Positions 1-14,600 are shown, counted from the first letter of the stretch. The stretch is 64,000 nt of DNA from Berberis thunbergii (GCA_003290165.1 QNQO01000535.1:124001-188000); one strand, 5' to 3'. The notes: generated by a model from the letters alone, not told the origin. Program-made: numbers and translations.

Positions 1-177
1 TGATCCCTGTACTAGGTAACTATGAGTTTGGCATTGAGGGGGCCCTTGTGTTCCCCATGTCCTACTAATGTTATACTTCTCGAGTTGGGGTTTGCTTAGT
101 GCACCCCATTTATCTCTCTCAGAGTTGTAATGAAGGTTGTCTATACCTTAGACACATCTCATCTCTTTATTTACTTA

Positions 178-1004
178 GGTTGCGTTTGATTGCAAGAATA
201 CAATTCCACAGGTTCATTTCCTTACCTAGGAATCCCTAAAAATTTCTTCATGGAAATATGCATTTCCCTTGTTTGAATAGATTTTGTAATTCCATAGAAA
301 TATGCAATCCTGATTGATCAAATTCAAATCATAAAATTTTAAAAAATTAAAATTAAAAAAAAACAACCAAGGGCTCAAGTTCTCAAAGTTGATTGAAATT
401 GTCAACATACCATCATTTTAGCATCATCCTTACTCTCAAGTCATTAGGAATTCATTGAATCATTAAGAATCAACATACAAGACACTACCTTGTCTTGCAA
501 TCCATAAAGTTGATCAGTTAATTAGAAATCAATATACCCATCATAGAAGGAACAACTGTGCCAATATTCATAAGAGTTGACTGAGCATTAAAACTAAACA
601 TCATTCATCAACCGATTCACATGCCAGTGGCAACTTTTGTAGGTCTGATCTAAAGGGAATGCACTCGGTCTCTTTCAAGTAGTAGTATACAGTAGGAGAG
701 AAAGGGGAAAGGAGAGGAAGGAAGGAGAAATGGGAGAACACGAAGGAAGAGAAAGGAGAAAGTGGGGTTGTGGTGTTTGTTCGGAGACGAGAGATACATG
801 TGAGAATAATGATTGGAGGTTGAAGATGAGCCAGTATATTATAGAGTTTCAATCCGTTAAGAGTTTGTAGATGTTCAGACAAGTTCCCGGGAAACCTATT
901 CTTTAGGGGGGTGTCTATTTTGTGGAAATGAGGTCATGTGAGGAACTTAACCAAGAGCGGAAAACAGACCAATTCCAAGGAATAACGCGAAACCAAACAT
1001 AACC
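178..1004. mobile_element. Putative non-autonomous DNA transposon with imperfect inverted ends
   Basis: The left end begins GGTTGCGTTTGATTGC and the reverse complement of the right end begins GGTTATGTTTGGTTTC. Similarity continues inward through ATTCC/GGAATT words. No convincing TSD was seen beyond a TA on each side, so the superfamily is open. The interior has no coding potential. It lies left of the last placed PRAF exon, presumably in intron 8. Confidence 0.5.
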
Positions 1005-3373
1005 TATGAATTAATAGTCTGATTGGCCAATTTATATTCTAGCTTTTCTTTGATTAAGAGAGAGAAAAACTATTTTCTACAAGGTCTGTTTATTTCGGTC
1101 ATTACTTCATGATTGAACATTATGGTGTGAGTTAGAAGGATATCCGTCTTTTGTAGAAAAGATGGACATGAGCAGGAAGTGATTGAACATTATGGTGAAT
1201 GTGGTTTGGAAGCTCCAAATATGGTTGAACATAGACAATGGGATAGAAGTAACGAAAATATATAAAAATTAGGATTCATCAATTTGCAGTTGCAATATGT
1301 CTTGAAATGCATAATGGTCAAGGTACTTGGAGGACATGGATTTTGAAGAGATATTATGATACAAGAGTATCTTCCTTTACGAATTTGGGGTTCAGGACGG
1401 AACCCTAACACTGGCGTTGCAATGGAGTCAGACTATTTGAAAAGAGCGGCTTCGCATCACAAATTCTCTTCTCAAAACTGAATTTCACCTTGCATTGCAA
1501 GGGGCGTTTCAGCCGCTACATTGCAATAGGAGGGTAATTTTAATGAGCGCCAATGACCAATTTTTAATATTATATATTAGTTTAATTAAAAATTAATTAG
1601 TATTTTTACTCAATAACTAATTTCGATATAAATACCAAATCAGACATTGTTGCCTTATATTGCAATACCATCTTGTAGGAAGACTAATTATTTTTGTATC
1701 GCTATGGATTGGTTGTTTAATTGTCATGTTGTTGTGTTATGGAGTTATGGATTGGTTAATTAATTGCCATGTTTGAATTATAGTTTATTAGTGGTATGCA
1801 AACTATATAGAATTTATAAAACACATTATGGTTTCGCCTCAACTTTGTCGCAACTCCGTTGCAACCCTCGCAACTCTTGCAAAGGAGGTCGACACTTCGC
1901 CCCCACTCTCACTTCAGACAACATAGCCTGACACAGGGGTCGAGCTGCTTGGTTAGCCCACAAGGTTTGGGGCAGCGCCCTGAGGGGCCAAGACAACTTG
2001 TGGTTCCAATGGCAGTGCCCCGGCAGGGGTCGGGGCCGAGGAAACGCCCTGAAAGGTCTACAAAACTCAAAGTTTCACATTCAGTTTTTTTGTTGGGAAT
2101 AGGAAAATTTTCCTTGTGGGACAAGAAAAGTGAAACATGCATCACTTTCCTATTAAGAGTAGGTTTCGATGTTTGGTATTGAAATTGTTAACCTATGTAT
2201 ATTGTCTTTGTATGTAGGTTTAGGCATCCAAGAAATAAAGCTTGTTTGTTCTCAAGAGAGAACCATAATCTTTGTTAATAATTTTAAAGATTGGAACAAC
2301 TTTAATTGCTTTTTTTTTTCTCTTTTATTTTCCGCACAACTCTGTATTGTACTATCATTTTATGTAGAGAAATAGACAACAATGCTAAATTTCCCGTGTC
2401 AGAAGATGATTTGGAAGATGAACACTTTTGCTAATGAATCCAGATACAGATTCCGCATCAGAACCAAACTTTACCAGTTTATCGGATGTCCCTCATAATC
2501 TTAACGACATGGCACAGGTATTGCAAAATGTACTGAGTACTGGCTATGCCCTTGTAAGTACTGGCTAACTGGCAGGTAATCACTCTACTAAGACTCTTAA
2601 TTCTGATGAACTTTCGTGTAAATAGAAGAATGTATATTATTGTTCAACTATTTCTACAATAATACAAAAGCATTATGATTTGATTTCGACTTTCCAAAAG
2701 GCACGTCTCAATTATCATTGCAATCAAATCTCCTGCTTAATTGAAGAGAAAGCTCCAACTAAGATTTGTCACAAATAAGCTTAGATGTTACGTCAGGTCA
2801 GTAGTTAGTAAATGTTATGGTTTTAAAGATATGATCACAAGGTATGTGAGAAAACCAAGGATCTAAGGTTTTCTCAAGTTTTTGGAATTCTTTAGGGTCC
2901 AGTAAGGAGGAAAAGAAGTTGAAGTGCAAGTCGAAGAATTTAAGTATCATATCTCTTATTGCACCCAATAATGCTATAATTGATACAATAAGTCTTGTTA
3001 CTGTTTGGCAATATTGGCAGTACTGTCTCAACTCATTGAATAGTTATGTTTCTTGTCTACTGCCGCTTGTTTCGGTTACCACCAGGCAGCTTCAACGTGA
3101 TGGTGTGATAGGTTCACTTCTTAAGCGCTGATAGAAATGAAAATTTTGCCTCAATTTTCCATAGGATGATCATTTGTTGAAGCCAACACCTTCCACAAGG
3201 AGTAATGCTTGTGGTGCTTAAGTTAGAAGCAAGTTCATTTTTCAAGTTGACATGGAGGGAGGTAACTGAAAATATTAACAGGAAATAGGTTTCACAATAA
3301 ATTGTTAAAGGGTCCGCAAGGTCAAGGTGGTCAAAGTAAGAGTTCAAGAGTTGAAGTCAACATCTTGTAAGTA
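1005..3373. other. Gene-free AT-rich stretch (presumed PRAF intron 8)
   Basis: No exon, domain-coding frame or clean transposon end was recognised. A GC-richer patch at about 1840-2050 gives short open frames on both strands that resemble no known family. The missing BRX exon was looked for here and not found. Confidence 0.5.
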
Positions 3374-3387
3374 AATGGAGTGGTATT

Positions 3388-3565
3388 TTTTTTATTTTTA
3401 TTTTTTTGGAAGGCGAGCGGGTTTTTATAGGATCCCGTAACCCATTAAAGACCAGAACTGGTCAACACACCATAAACTGATAAAGAAGTCGCAAGCTGGG
3501 TTCGAACCCATGACCAAGTGGTACCATCCGTCAAGCTCCAACCGTTGAGCTGTCATGCCATTGGC
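3388..3565 (-). mobile_element. tRNA-derived SINE with 14-bp TSD
   Basis: Read on the minus strand, the 5' part has an A-box-like TGGCATGACAGCTCAACGG and, about 35 bp on, a perfect B-box GGTTCGAACCC. The 3' end is an A-rich tail (plus strand 3388-3408). The element is flanked by the exact direct repeat AATGGAGTGGTATT at 3374-3387 and 3566-3579. Length of about 178 bp, internal pol III promoter, tail and TSD together define a SINE moved by LINE machinery. Confidence 0.93.
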
Positions 3566-3579
3566 AATGGAGTGGTATT

Positions 3580-5298
3580 CATAATTGGAAAACGATTTGA
3601 GCCCCACACATCCTAATTTGCCAAGGGGAGCTGCTATCTTCACTCGCACGATTTGTTTTCCATGCCCACAAGCTCACACCCACATCCAAATTCAACATTG
3701 CTAAGTACATCCATTTTTTACGCACACACCCACAAAAAATTTGGATAAGCAATTTTGAAGAAAAAGTTGTCCCTCTCTTGAACCCTAACAATAGATCTTC
3801 CCATTCTCAACTTCAGTTAAATGAGCCAGTGGAGCTCAAAACTACGATAAATCATACAAACAAAATAAAGGTTAATGTGGATTTAAACTAACCTCAACGG
3901 ATATAAAAATGTTTGGACAAATTTTTTTGAAGCTTTTGGCTTGGGTTGGGAAAGCTTTGAGATATTTGAGAAATCATTCGAGTCAGGAACATGTTCCATT
4001 TGCTCTTTGTCAACAATACAACTCAAAGTCGATCTACCAAACAACTTGATTCACAAGGGAATCAAACAAAAAAGGGGATGGAACAAGTGAAAATCAGATT
4101 TTGGTGAAAAAACAAAGATTTTTTTTAGTAAAATCCTACTGAAGCTACCAAAAGTTAGGTTATGGTGTTTTTAAATCCTTTATATATGTGGGTGTATAGG
4201 GTAATTATTTTTAGAGCACCCAAATTTCATGTGGGTAAGAAAGACTGGAACGACCCACATTACATCGATATTGATCCCAACTTAACCACCCAAAGATTAT
4301 TGATCTTGATCGTGGGTCTTTGTGTGTGGGGTTTTATCTTAAAATGCCTTCGTGAACCACCGCTTATAAGTCTCATGACCACTACAACATTACTAGATTA
4401 TACTAGCTAACACCACATTTCCAACAATCTCCACCTTGTATGGCTACCTTAGCTCATAGGATACCACTAGCACAGTCATCACAAGTACACGAGTAGGTGC
4501 CATTCCAGGACACCACCCTCTTCACCTCATTGGGAATTAGGGTGTAAAAAAAATAAAAAATCCAGCCGTGTAGACAACAACTCCCTGTCTAGGTCCAAGA
4601 TAAAAGCTTAGATTTAGTTGCTTAATCTAATTTTAGTAGGAGTCGCTTTTTATTTCCTAACTATGTTGTCTGAAGCTCTGCTACAATGTTCTTGCAGTAC
4701 CTGAGGTGCCAATTTCCCACTTACTTGCTTCACTTCAGTCAAATTTTCACCCCCATATGGTTTTTCTGCCTCATAGCACCGTGGCACCATGCTTCAATTG
4801 GGGCATGTCTCAGACAACACACTAAATAGAAAAATTAATTTAATAAATAACTAATGGTTTTAATTTAATAAACAATTGATACTTGCTTTAAATAACAAAT
4901 AGTTTAACTAGTTTTTAACACGAATAACTTCTTCTAAGTTCTGAAACCCAAATGGAATATCAAGACTAATAATCACGAAGACTAGTTTTTGGCCTTTTGT
5001 CTTGATAATAAATGGAGCATGAAGAGTAAAAATTTGTATTTTCTATGGTTTGGGTTACTCAATTGTCATGTAAGACACTTAAGAATTAATGCAATGCGCT
5101 TTTTATTATTTTGTCATCACATCATTCAAGTTTAGTCAATAATATTTCTTCTGTTTAGTTATAACTTCCCCCATATGTGAAATTTAACATGCAAGGAATT
5201 TCACTATTGGTTGGCTTGATTACCACTAAAGACGACAAAAATTGAAAGGAGCAACATATCCCTCAAAGTGCAAAACAGATCTTTGGTTTGGTAAATAC
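3580..5298. other. Gene-free stretch (PRAF intron 8, right part)
   Basis: AT-rich sequence with no recognised exon, repeat end or RNA gene. An open frame at 4162-4410 has no family resemblance. Confidence 0.5.
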
Positions 5299-5654
5299 CT
5301 GAATCTGACTCGCCTGAACATTTTGTCCCCATTCTGATTGCGGAAGTAAGTTACATAAACACCAGATTCGAATTGCTCAGTTATGTCTTTTTCCTCCCCA
5401 TTCCTCGTAGTTGACGACGACGCTGAACCATTCTCAAGGCTTTGGTTAGATGGATCATCAACAGATCGCCTATTGTCTTCACCAGATGTGGTTCCATACC
5501 CTGAATCAATCATAGTGTGATCTCGTCTGCGATAAGAAATTTCTGACAAATCATTTCCATCAGAAGTCAGGATCTTCTCTAATTGAATCTGCATGGCTTT
5601 GAAGTCTTCGTCCTCAAAAACCTCAGGAGATAAATTCTCAGTCATGTCCTTGAA
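5299..5654 (-). CDS. PRAF exon 8, start of C-terminal BRX domain
   Basis: The exon begins [11 protein letters not shown] (family LKDM-) and ends [16 protein letters not shown] then RRVRF plus two bases (AG) before a GTATTT donor. GVYVT and RRVRF are hallmark BRX motifs. The AG would complete a Ser codon in the next exon, as in relatives (VRFS-RKRF). That exon was not found. Confidence 0.93.
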
Positions 5655-8600
5655 CTAGACATGTAAAGTAGAAAATAATCCTAATTAGCATGAATGATCA
5701 TCTTACTCTGTTACAGCAAAGAAAACCATGAAAAAAAAAAAAAATTATAAATATCAGGTGTGGCGCTGACTAAATGTCCCATAACATCAGTCTACAGACT
5801 TGTTAACCGACAAGGTTCCTGAAAGTGAATATTACCTATTTGGTGAAATAGCTTATGAAGCTTCCTATGAATAACGGTACGATGTCATATATATATATGT
5901 ACCTTATCAAAGGCCCTAGAAATCTCTTAAGTTAATCAAGCTTAACAATACTTGTCTCTAGACCCAAGCAAGATGGTATCTCCTTAAAAGGTTAGTATGT
6001 TGTGAAAATACCCTGTGGTTTATGTGGGGCGCATCTCCATCGCACACATGGCAAATCAATTGCACCCAACCTTGTATTTAGGCAAACTAGATTTAAGAAG
6101 TGGCCGCACCACACGTGCCACAAATTTTTTGGACCACATACTAAACTTGTTAGTATCTCCTCAAAGTGTCCTAAAGAGTTCCAATAATGTCGTGTTTGAT
6201 TAAATTGAAAAGTCAATGGGAAAATCTTTAAATGATGTCTTTATTGCACAAGCACATCTATATCGAACCCATTGTTATAGGTAAAACTGATCACCAATAG
6301 AATTCCTTTCTTACTCTTTTCCTCAGAATTTCCTGTGCATACGAGAAAACAAGGTATGCGTATGAGTCATTTTAAAGAATGCCAATGGCTTCCACATAGA
6401 TTTTCAGCTGCAATCAAAGCCAACATTTATAAATTTCCAATGCAACCAAATATAAACCTAAATGTTTTTATTTTTTATTTTTTATTTTTTATTTTTTATT
6501 TTTATTTTTATTTTTTATTTTTATCAATTAAACAACAAGGAATATATTGATAAAAAGGAAAGGTGACTGAGCAAGTCACAAATTATTGAGCAAGTCACAA
6601 ATTATAAAGCAGGGGAAGAGAGACATCCTTGATGACCTCCACACCTTGACCCCATTGCCAAACCAAATATTTGATTTCCCTGCAAAGAGAGAGCATCCTT
6701 TTTCTTATCTTTGAAGTTTCTGCTATTTCTATTTCTCTTTTTCAAATCACCCAAATCTTTTCAAATAACCCGGAGGGAGGCTAACAACACTCTGACCCAA
6801 ATCCAGGATCCTTTGAGGGAGCATCTATCCTTGGTCCAATGGGCAACCCAAGCTGGAAAGGAATTGCTGGTCAGATGGAGATGGAGATGGAAATGGAGAA
6901 ACGGCAGGTGAAGAAAATGTGTTTTTCTTATCCCTGAAGATCCTGAACAGATGCTGGTCAGATGTAGATGGAGAAAGGGCAGGTGAAGAAAATGTGCTCA
7001 ATTGTTTCAGGGTTCCTTGACACAAAGCACATTTGTTGGGACAAATGAGATGGAGAAAAAGAAGAAAGGGCAGGTGAAGAAAAGGTGCTCGATTGTTTCA
7101 GGGTTCCTCTGACACAAAGCACGTTTGTTGGGCCAGACTAGCCCTTTCTCAATGAGATTGTCAATGGTCAAAATCTTACCATGGGCCAGGGACCAAATAA
7201 AGAAGTTAATTGTAGCATGGACTTCTTTTAACAAAAATAAAATTGCTTCCAAAGGGGGAAGGAAGATGGGCACTAATACTAGAAAAGAGATGGAGCTGAA
7301 ACTATTTATGATGGCCACTATCTACTGAAAATTTTCCTACTTTATCCTTCAAACGCCAATTATCCATCTAATCAGAAAGGTGACATTATGGAGTAACTTT
7401 ATGAGCTGCACAAGATGGGAAAGTTCCTGATTCCCCTCCTGAAGTTAAAATCCCAATTTTTTTAATTGTTTGTCATCTCCACAAAGAATTGAGAGATCGG
7501 CCCTTTTCTCCTGAAAGAAATTTTGAAGTGAAGATTAAATTTATCTCTAAGACGTTGGTTGCCAAGCCAAGTGGCTTCCCAAAAATCAATTTTGTTCCCT
7601 CTTCCTGGAACAACGGAGATTTCCTTCTTGAATGCAGGTTGCAGGCTTGGTACTTTCCACCAAGAGCAACCATAAGGCCCAACAGGAATGTTAAAGAACC
7701 AGCTTCTAGGTTGCAGCAAATACATATTACTATTAACAATAACTGATCTCCAAATAGCACCTTCTTCTTTTCCAAACCTCGATAAAAGATGCCTTTCTCG
7801 GTGCCTCTTATAATAATAGTATGGAGGGCCTTCACCATGTGATTAATGCATTTGAAATTATCAGCTATCTTTAAGATGCTTAGGGGATAGGTAAGCAATT
7901 TGTTTTATTATAAACTATTGATTGCCTTAGCGATGGCCACCACCACTTCGACATCTTATGAAGTTAGGTTCATGTTAGCGAGTCATCACCGCCACCACGC
8001 CAAACCCTAAAGTAACATTTGGTAGTTTTTTTTTATGGTTTTTTGTGGAGTTTTATCCTTTGATCAAACACAACCATAATTACAATTTTTTGGAACTATT
8101 TCACCCTTGAATTTGGAAAATTTCATTTGTATAAAATTCATAAGATTCAACAAGACCTAATACTTCATGATGCAAGGTATGTTTTTGCTAACGGCAGCTA
8201 CCAGACTTGTGGGGGATGGTATCACAAGTCTAAGGTTTGAACCCTACCGAAGGCGCCAGCTCACCCTTCAAAAAAGGTCTACTTCTGCCTACTATGGTGT
8301 CGATACGCTTAATTATAATCACACTGCAGAAAGGTTCCAACTAAAACTGGCTATGGAAGATGGATATGCGAGTGTCGTAGTTAAAAATTCGCGTAAATGA
8401 GTTAGTTTACAGTGTCTATGATACTCTCTGTATTTGGTTGCACTTTCTAAATGTTTGATTAATTAATATGATAATATCCTACATAAATCAGCTTAATATG
8501 ATGTCACAAATCATAGAGATTGATAGACGCTTAATCAGGAAGAACTTGTTTAGCTTCCATGCCTTATGTAACTATGTTTACAACTTTTAAAGAGATCAAT

Positions 8601-11600
8601 GGTGATAGATCACATGAATGCCAAAGGGTGTAGAAGATCAGATTGTCGTTATAATTTAACTAGGGTATCCACACGCTCTACGTGCGCATATATTAAGTAT
8701 TTTTTATTTATTACAGCAATTAAATATTAAGAAATTATATATATATAATTTTAAGGGCATAAATAATAATTTTAAGGGCCTATGTATAGTTTATAAATAA
8801 ATAAGAGATTTGAAATAAATTATGTTAGGGACATAGGTATAATTAGTAAATGTTTGAGATGGGGCTAGTTTTGATTGTAAGAGTATAAAATGTGGAGGGC
8901 AAAATGGGAAGTACAAAAGTTCAATGTAAGGGCTTCTATATAATTTATAAATAATTGCAGATATTTAATAAATTATATTAGGGGCTTATGTGTAATTGAT
9001 GAATATTTACAGGGGCCGATTTTTATTGTAAATAGTTTAAACATGTGAGCGTAAAATAGTAAAAATGTTTAATAGCAGTGTTCTAAAAATCGGTCTAGGC
9101 GGCGCCTAGGCGCTAGAAGGTGAAAAACCGCCCAGATTAATGCCTGGGCGACTGTCTGGGCGGTTCTGGGCAGTCTGGGCGGGTCTAGGCGGGTCTGGGC
9201 GGGGTCCAGGCGGGCTAGGCGGTCTAGGCGCTCTAGGCGGTCTAGGCGCGCTCTAGGCGGAGTCTAGGTGGTCTAGGAGATTTTTTATTTTTTTTATTTT
9301 TTTATTTTTTTATTTTTATTTTTAATAAGGTTGATTGTGTTCTTATTTTATTTTTCTTTCCTATTTTTTAGAAATAAACTATTTAATTGTTTTTTTAGAA
9401 AATCTCGGGAATGGGCTTTGATGATGATAATGATGATATGTCTAAATGTAGCGAAGGATGATTACTTAATGGAATTCTCAAAGGATCTGCCAGTACCAAT
9501 TTTACTAATGTAGATTTTATCAAACATAACTGAGGTTATTCATGCAATTTGAAGAAAAATAAAAGAGTACACAAATTCAAATTTATATAAAGTACCCATC
9601 ATGACCAACTTCAGTCATTTGAGTTTTAATAAATTTTGTTCACGATTGTTAATTTTTCATGTTTTTAAATTTTGCATATATATATTGACATTAAATTGGA
9701 TGTAATTGATAAGGTATTATGCTTAACTTTTGTAAATTATTAAAGTTATAATACAAAACCTAAGACCGCCCAGGCACCGCCTAGGCCCCTGGGCGCTAGG
9801 CACCTGCTCGCCGCCCGCCCAGCGCCTAGCGATTTTTAGAACACTGTTTAATAGTATTTTCATTTGAATTACATAAACACCCTTTTCACTTTTTATTCTC
9901 TTTTTGACTTTTTCTCGTAAATCCCATAGAGTTTGGAGGGCATTTCTGGAACCTGAAAATCAGGTTGAAGACTCCTCAACTGTTCATATGAGGGAACTCT
10001 CGTTATATATGTTGAGATGTGACAGCATTGCCATTACGTGAGAAGATTGTATTGGTGGGCTTTCTTTCATTCTGCAAACAGCTGGTAAGTTTCAACCAGT
10101 ACCTCCTTTCCCTCCAAATAAGATTCCTGATTACTATTCTTGCTTGAATGGAAAGAAATAAAATAAAATGGCTATGGATATACTTCATACGAATGTTTTA
10201 AGAATTGCATTTGATATGTTCACGGTGCATGGTACAATATACATGCTTGTTTCATTTACACCTTCAGTACATTTTGCGCAGGTGATACAATATGACATTC
10301 ACCAACTAGTGTAGCAACTACACTATTTTCAAAAGCTTGACTAGATACCTGGGAAGCAACAGACTTGATGATTTCCTGAGCCATTGTACACTTAGAAGAT
10401 TCCTCTGCAGCAAGAGAAACAGCTTCTTGAGTCTTCTTTTGTGATTTCTCTAGTTCATCATCTTGAGTTTCCAACTTATGTTTCAAACTTTTGACCTAGA
10501 AGTCACACATGCAATATTGAGTAATTTAACAAAAAAATAGCTTATCAGTGAAAACATCTTGTAACTGGTAATTCAGAAAATATGTTTAAGATAGTGGGAG
10601 GAAAGAGATTTTGCCTTTTACCTCTCTTTGCAATTTTAGTACTTCTTGATTTAGCAGTTCATTTGTTTTCTTGAGGCTGTCAACAACACTTCTAGAAAAT
10701 GTAGGAGCTGAGTTGCGAGGAGGGCTTGGCTTTCTCGTATAAGGTGAAGCAGTTCTAGGTGTCATTGCTGGCTGAGGTGATGAGAGTGGTGGGGGTGGTT
10801 GTGGGACCTGGGGTATTGGGGGTGCCGTAATAACTGGTTTTAAAGCAAATTGCAAAGCAGTCAGTGAACTGGTAAGAGCAAGGTCTTTCAGCTGAAAGAG
10901 TGATGGAACTGGGGAAACTCTAACTGTGGACAGAGAATCAGACTTCATTCCCTGCCTGATTGACTTAACATCGACATACCTCACAAGTTCGTGGCCAGGG
11001 GACAACAACATTTTTGAAGATCTTGACTCCCCCCTTCTTAACTGTTCCCTGCCATCAAATGATTGCCGAAAAGGAGGGCTTTTCCTAATAAGGTTAGAAG
11101 TACCACCAGATTCTGTTGCTTTGAGTTTGGAATAGCAGGAATCGCATACACGATGTGGTTTTCCTGGAGTAGGAGCTAATGCAGCTCTCAATGCCTTTTT
11201 GGAACTACAAGCATGGCAATGCACCAAACCACAGTTGTAACAGTTATGCCTCTTTCTAGTAAACCCAAATGCTTGCCGACATCCCGTGCAGACGGACTGA
11301 TCTGCACCAGATACCCACTTATGAATGCATATACTTGCTGTGAAATTCGATCCACATGATATACTTTTCACATGCCTTTCTTTTAATGCCTCAATTAGAG
11401 TTGGACCCTTTCTGTCATCAATATCTCCATGTCCTAATCTTCCATTAGCTCCTCTACCCCAGGTGAATACTTCACTCCTAGATGTCAGAATAGCAATATG
11501 GAATGCACCACATGAAATCTCTTCAACAAACTCACCTACCAATTTATCTTGTACCAAACAGGGTAGCTTACCGTCATGGAGAGGATTGCCAAGCTGACCA

Positions 11601-14600
11601 TATGTGTTGCTTCCCATGGTAAAAATATGCCCTGACATTGTAAGGGCAACAGTATTATGATGTCCACAGGCTAGCTGGTGAAAGTTGTAGTCAATAAGTG
11701 ATGGGACACAAGTGGGAACCAGGCGTGGTTCCTTGTCACCATGACCCAAACGGTATTTGTCACCATCACCCCAGGTAAACAACTTTCTAGATGAAATATG
11801 TGCACCAGGCTGTCCCATGACCTCAATAATAGCTGCAGTATGCCATACTCCACAAGCAACCTTCACAGTCTTTAGCCCACTCAAGGATTCAACTTCCCTT
11901 GGGCATGCAATGCTTTCTCGACTGCCATGACCCAAAACACCAAATGTTCCATCACCAAAAGTAAACAATTTTCCATTAGAAGTTACCAATGCAGTGTGCC
12001 ATGTGCCACAGGCAACAGCCAAAATTTGAAGCCCTTCTATTGGACCTGTGATTCTTTTAGGTATCCAGTGGCTAACATCAGTTCCATGACCAAGAAGTCC
12101 AGAATTGTAAGTGCCATCTCCCCAAGTAAAAAAATCACCAGCCATAGTCACAGCACAGGTGTGATACTCGCCACACGCAACAAGATCCATATTATTGACT
12201 GCCAAAAACTCAACAAGACGAGGGCGGCTGAAATCCCTATCAGTTCCATGGCCAAGCCTTCCACCAGCCTCTTCGCCCCAAGTGAAAACTTCACCTTGCC
12301 TTGTAACAAGAGCAGCATGTCTAATCCCACAAGCAATCTGATGAACATCTAAAACTACATCTGACTCTAATGGCTTTGGAATCAGCACATCAACTTTTGA
12401 AGGGAATTGGTTCAGAAATCCATCAGTTGAATTTCCGTCACGCCAAACCTCTCCCCATACATAAATATCACCCAAAGACTCGATGTCATCTGGTCCAGAA
12501 CCTTGACTAGATGAGCTAGGTGCACTTGAGACACTAAGTCGAACACCATCTCCAGTACTTGCTCTTAGTTGCATATTTGCACGATCTGACCCCACATCTG
12601 AACTTCTGAAATTCAAAGAAGGTTCACGAGAACCAAAGTCCGACAGCTTTGAGTTAACAGCACGATTTAAACTTGAAGTAGCTTCTAATGTTGGACTGAA
12701 AGGACGATAGGTCTGGAGGAAATCTCCACCATCATGGAGCTGCATTTAGTATACAAGCAACAGAGTTATATATATTCACATTTATCATGATCTAACAGAA
12801 AATTGCAGCATTAATTATCAAACTAATGACACAAATTCTGAGATCTGGAGTGTGGCACATTCAATATTACATATATATTCTACACTAACAAGATCTTCAG
12901 TATATCATCACTATCAAGGCCATTGAGATCATGATGCAGAGCATGTGCCTCGAGAATCGAGATACTACACATTCCTGGGGTTCATTTCATTATGTATTTA
13001 CTTGTCCTTATCAAAAAAAGCTAGTTGCCACTTTATGTGTCTTGTAAAATACACCAAGTTTATTGATTGAAAGGCCCCTTAGTAGGGGAGAAGCACATTG
13101 AGGGGTGCAAAGAAAACATACATAAGACTACTACACAAACAAGGATATCCCAAGTCAACCAATCGAATATTTCCTCCAATTCTTGCTAAAGATGGCTAAT
13201 ACTAAGGTATCAATTTTTGTTTGGAAGATGAGATGTTCTACGGGTTTTGCTACGCCCTTGAAAATCCTAGAACATCTTTCTTTCCAAACTATTCATAATG
13301 TAAGGAACTCTGATCATAACAATATCATTAACTGATTCATATTCCCAATACTCTATTTCTAATCCATTGTTGACCTTCACCATTGACCACTTAAGTTAAT
13401 TTGGACTCATTCAAAAATTAATCCCATATCCTCTTCGAGATTTTGCAATTGAGAAGTAGATGGTCCCATATCAGCCTCATTGCACATTACACGGCGCCAT
13501 CAATTTCTATTCCTCTAGCTATGAGATGGTTCCCTGTTTGAAGTTTTCCTTGCATTGCTAACCATGTGAAAGGCTAATCCAGGAGACAATTTGTCAATAC
13601 ACCCTGTCAAATACATTTTGTTCATGCCCTTTATCATACCTGTGGATGCAAATTTCCACCGGATCACGTGCTGATGACGCGGAGCAATCTGCGTAAGATA
13701 GAGATTAATTCTTGACACCGGTGTGGTGTCTGCCACGGGGACTCCGATGCCAAAGTTAGAGCAATGCCTTTAGGAAAGTATTTATTTCTCTGTATTTGAA
13801 GAGAGAATTATGAATCAAGAAAGAATTACCTCTAGATGGATTTATGTTTGGCTATTTACAGGGGCAGAATAAGTAAATTGCTAGCAGATGAGTGAGACAC
13901 GTGGCAGATTAAGGAGATACGTGGCAGATGAGTGACACACATGGCATATGAGTGAGTCATCTGCTTGAAGGCGACTGTAAGTTCTCTTAGGTAGTTGTAA
14001 CTTCTCTTAGGTAGTTATAACTTCCGTAGATAGTTGTAACCTCCCGTTGATGGTTGTAACTTCCTGTTTGGTGACACCTCTCTTGCAAGCTTGTGTACTC
14101 AGCTGAGTATGGTGGTTAGCGTTGAACACTACTCCTCTGCTGAGAAAAGAGTATTTTGTTGAGCTATACTGGGCCCAAACTTGGGCTTTCTCTTTTTGTG
14201 ACTTTCATGGGTAATTTTCGAGATTCTCGGGAACAATCCAAATCTTTGAGCTTCTTTATCCTATAGGGCCAAGAATTATTTTTGGCTCCCACAAATGCCC
14301 CTCGTCTCCTTTGCTTTTGAGCTGACCGTTTTGTTTTCCCTTCTTACTTAAAAGTAAGGGAGATGTATTTTCATTGAGGAGCCCCGCCAAAAATAGAAGT
14401 TAAATGCCCCTGATCTTTCTGACTTATCTGTTTCTATTGATACAAGTAAATGATCTGCATGTAGAGGCTTTTGCTGCTGATGAGATGATCTACCGGATGA
14501 CTCATACATAGTCATTTCATGGGCTCTTGGACTTTGTCCAAATAAAGGATCATTCTTAGGTGAATAAAACAAGTCATGCTCTGGCATCCTGGTGATTTGA

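Noticed and set aside
601..882. Minus-strand frame of 93 codons
   Set aside because: Low-complexity sequence inside a putative transposon; no family resemblance.
1859..2182. Plus-strand frame of 107 codons
   Set aside because: An equally long frame lies on the other strand, with no splice or domain support.
3475..3560. tRNA gene suggested by GGTTCGAACCC
   Set aside because: The acceptor and anticodon arms do not pair, an A-rich tail follows and a 14-bp TSD flanks it, so it is a SINE.
8200..8290. Second SINE with GGTTTGAACCC
   Set aside because: No A-box at the right distance, no tail and no TSD could be found.
10926..12352. Plus-strand open frames of up to 141 codons
   Set aside because: They are shadows of the PRAF exon 6 on the other strand.
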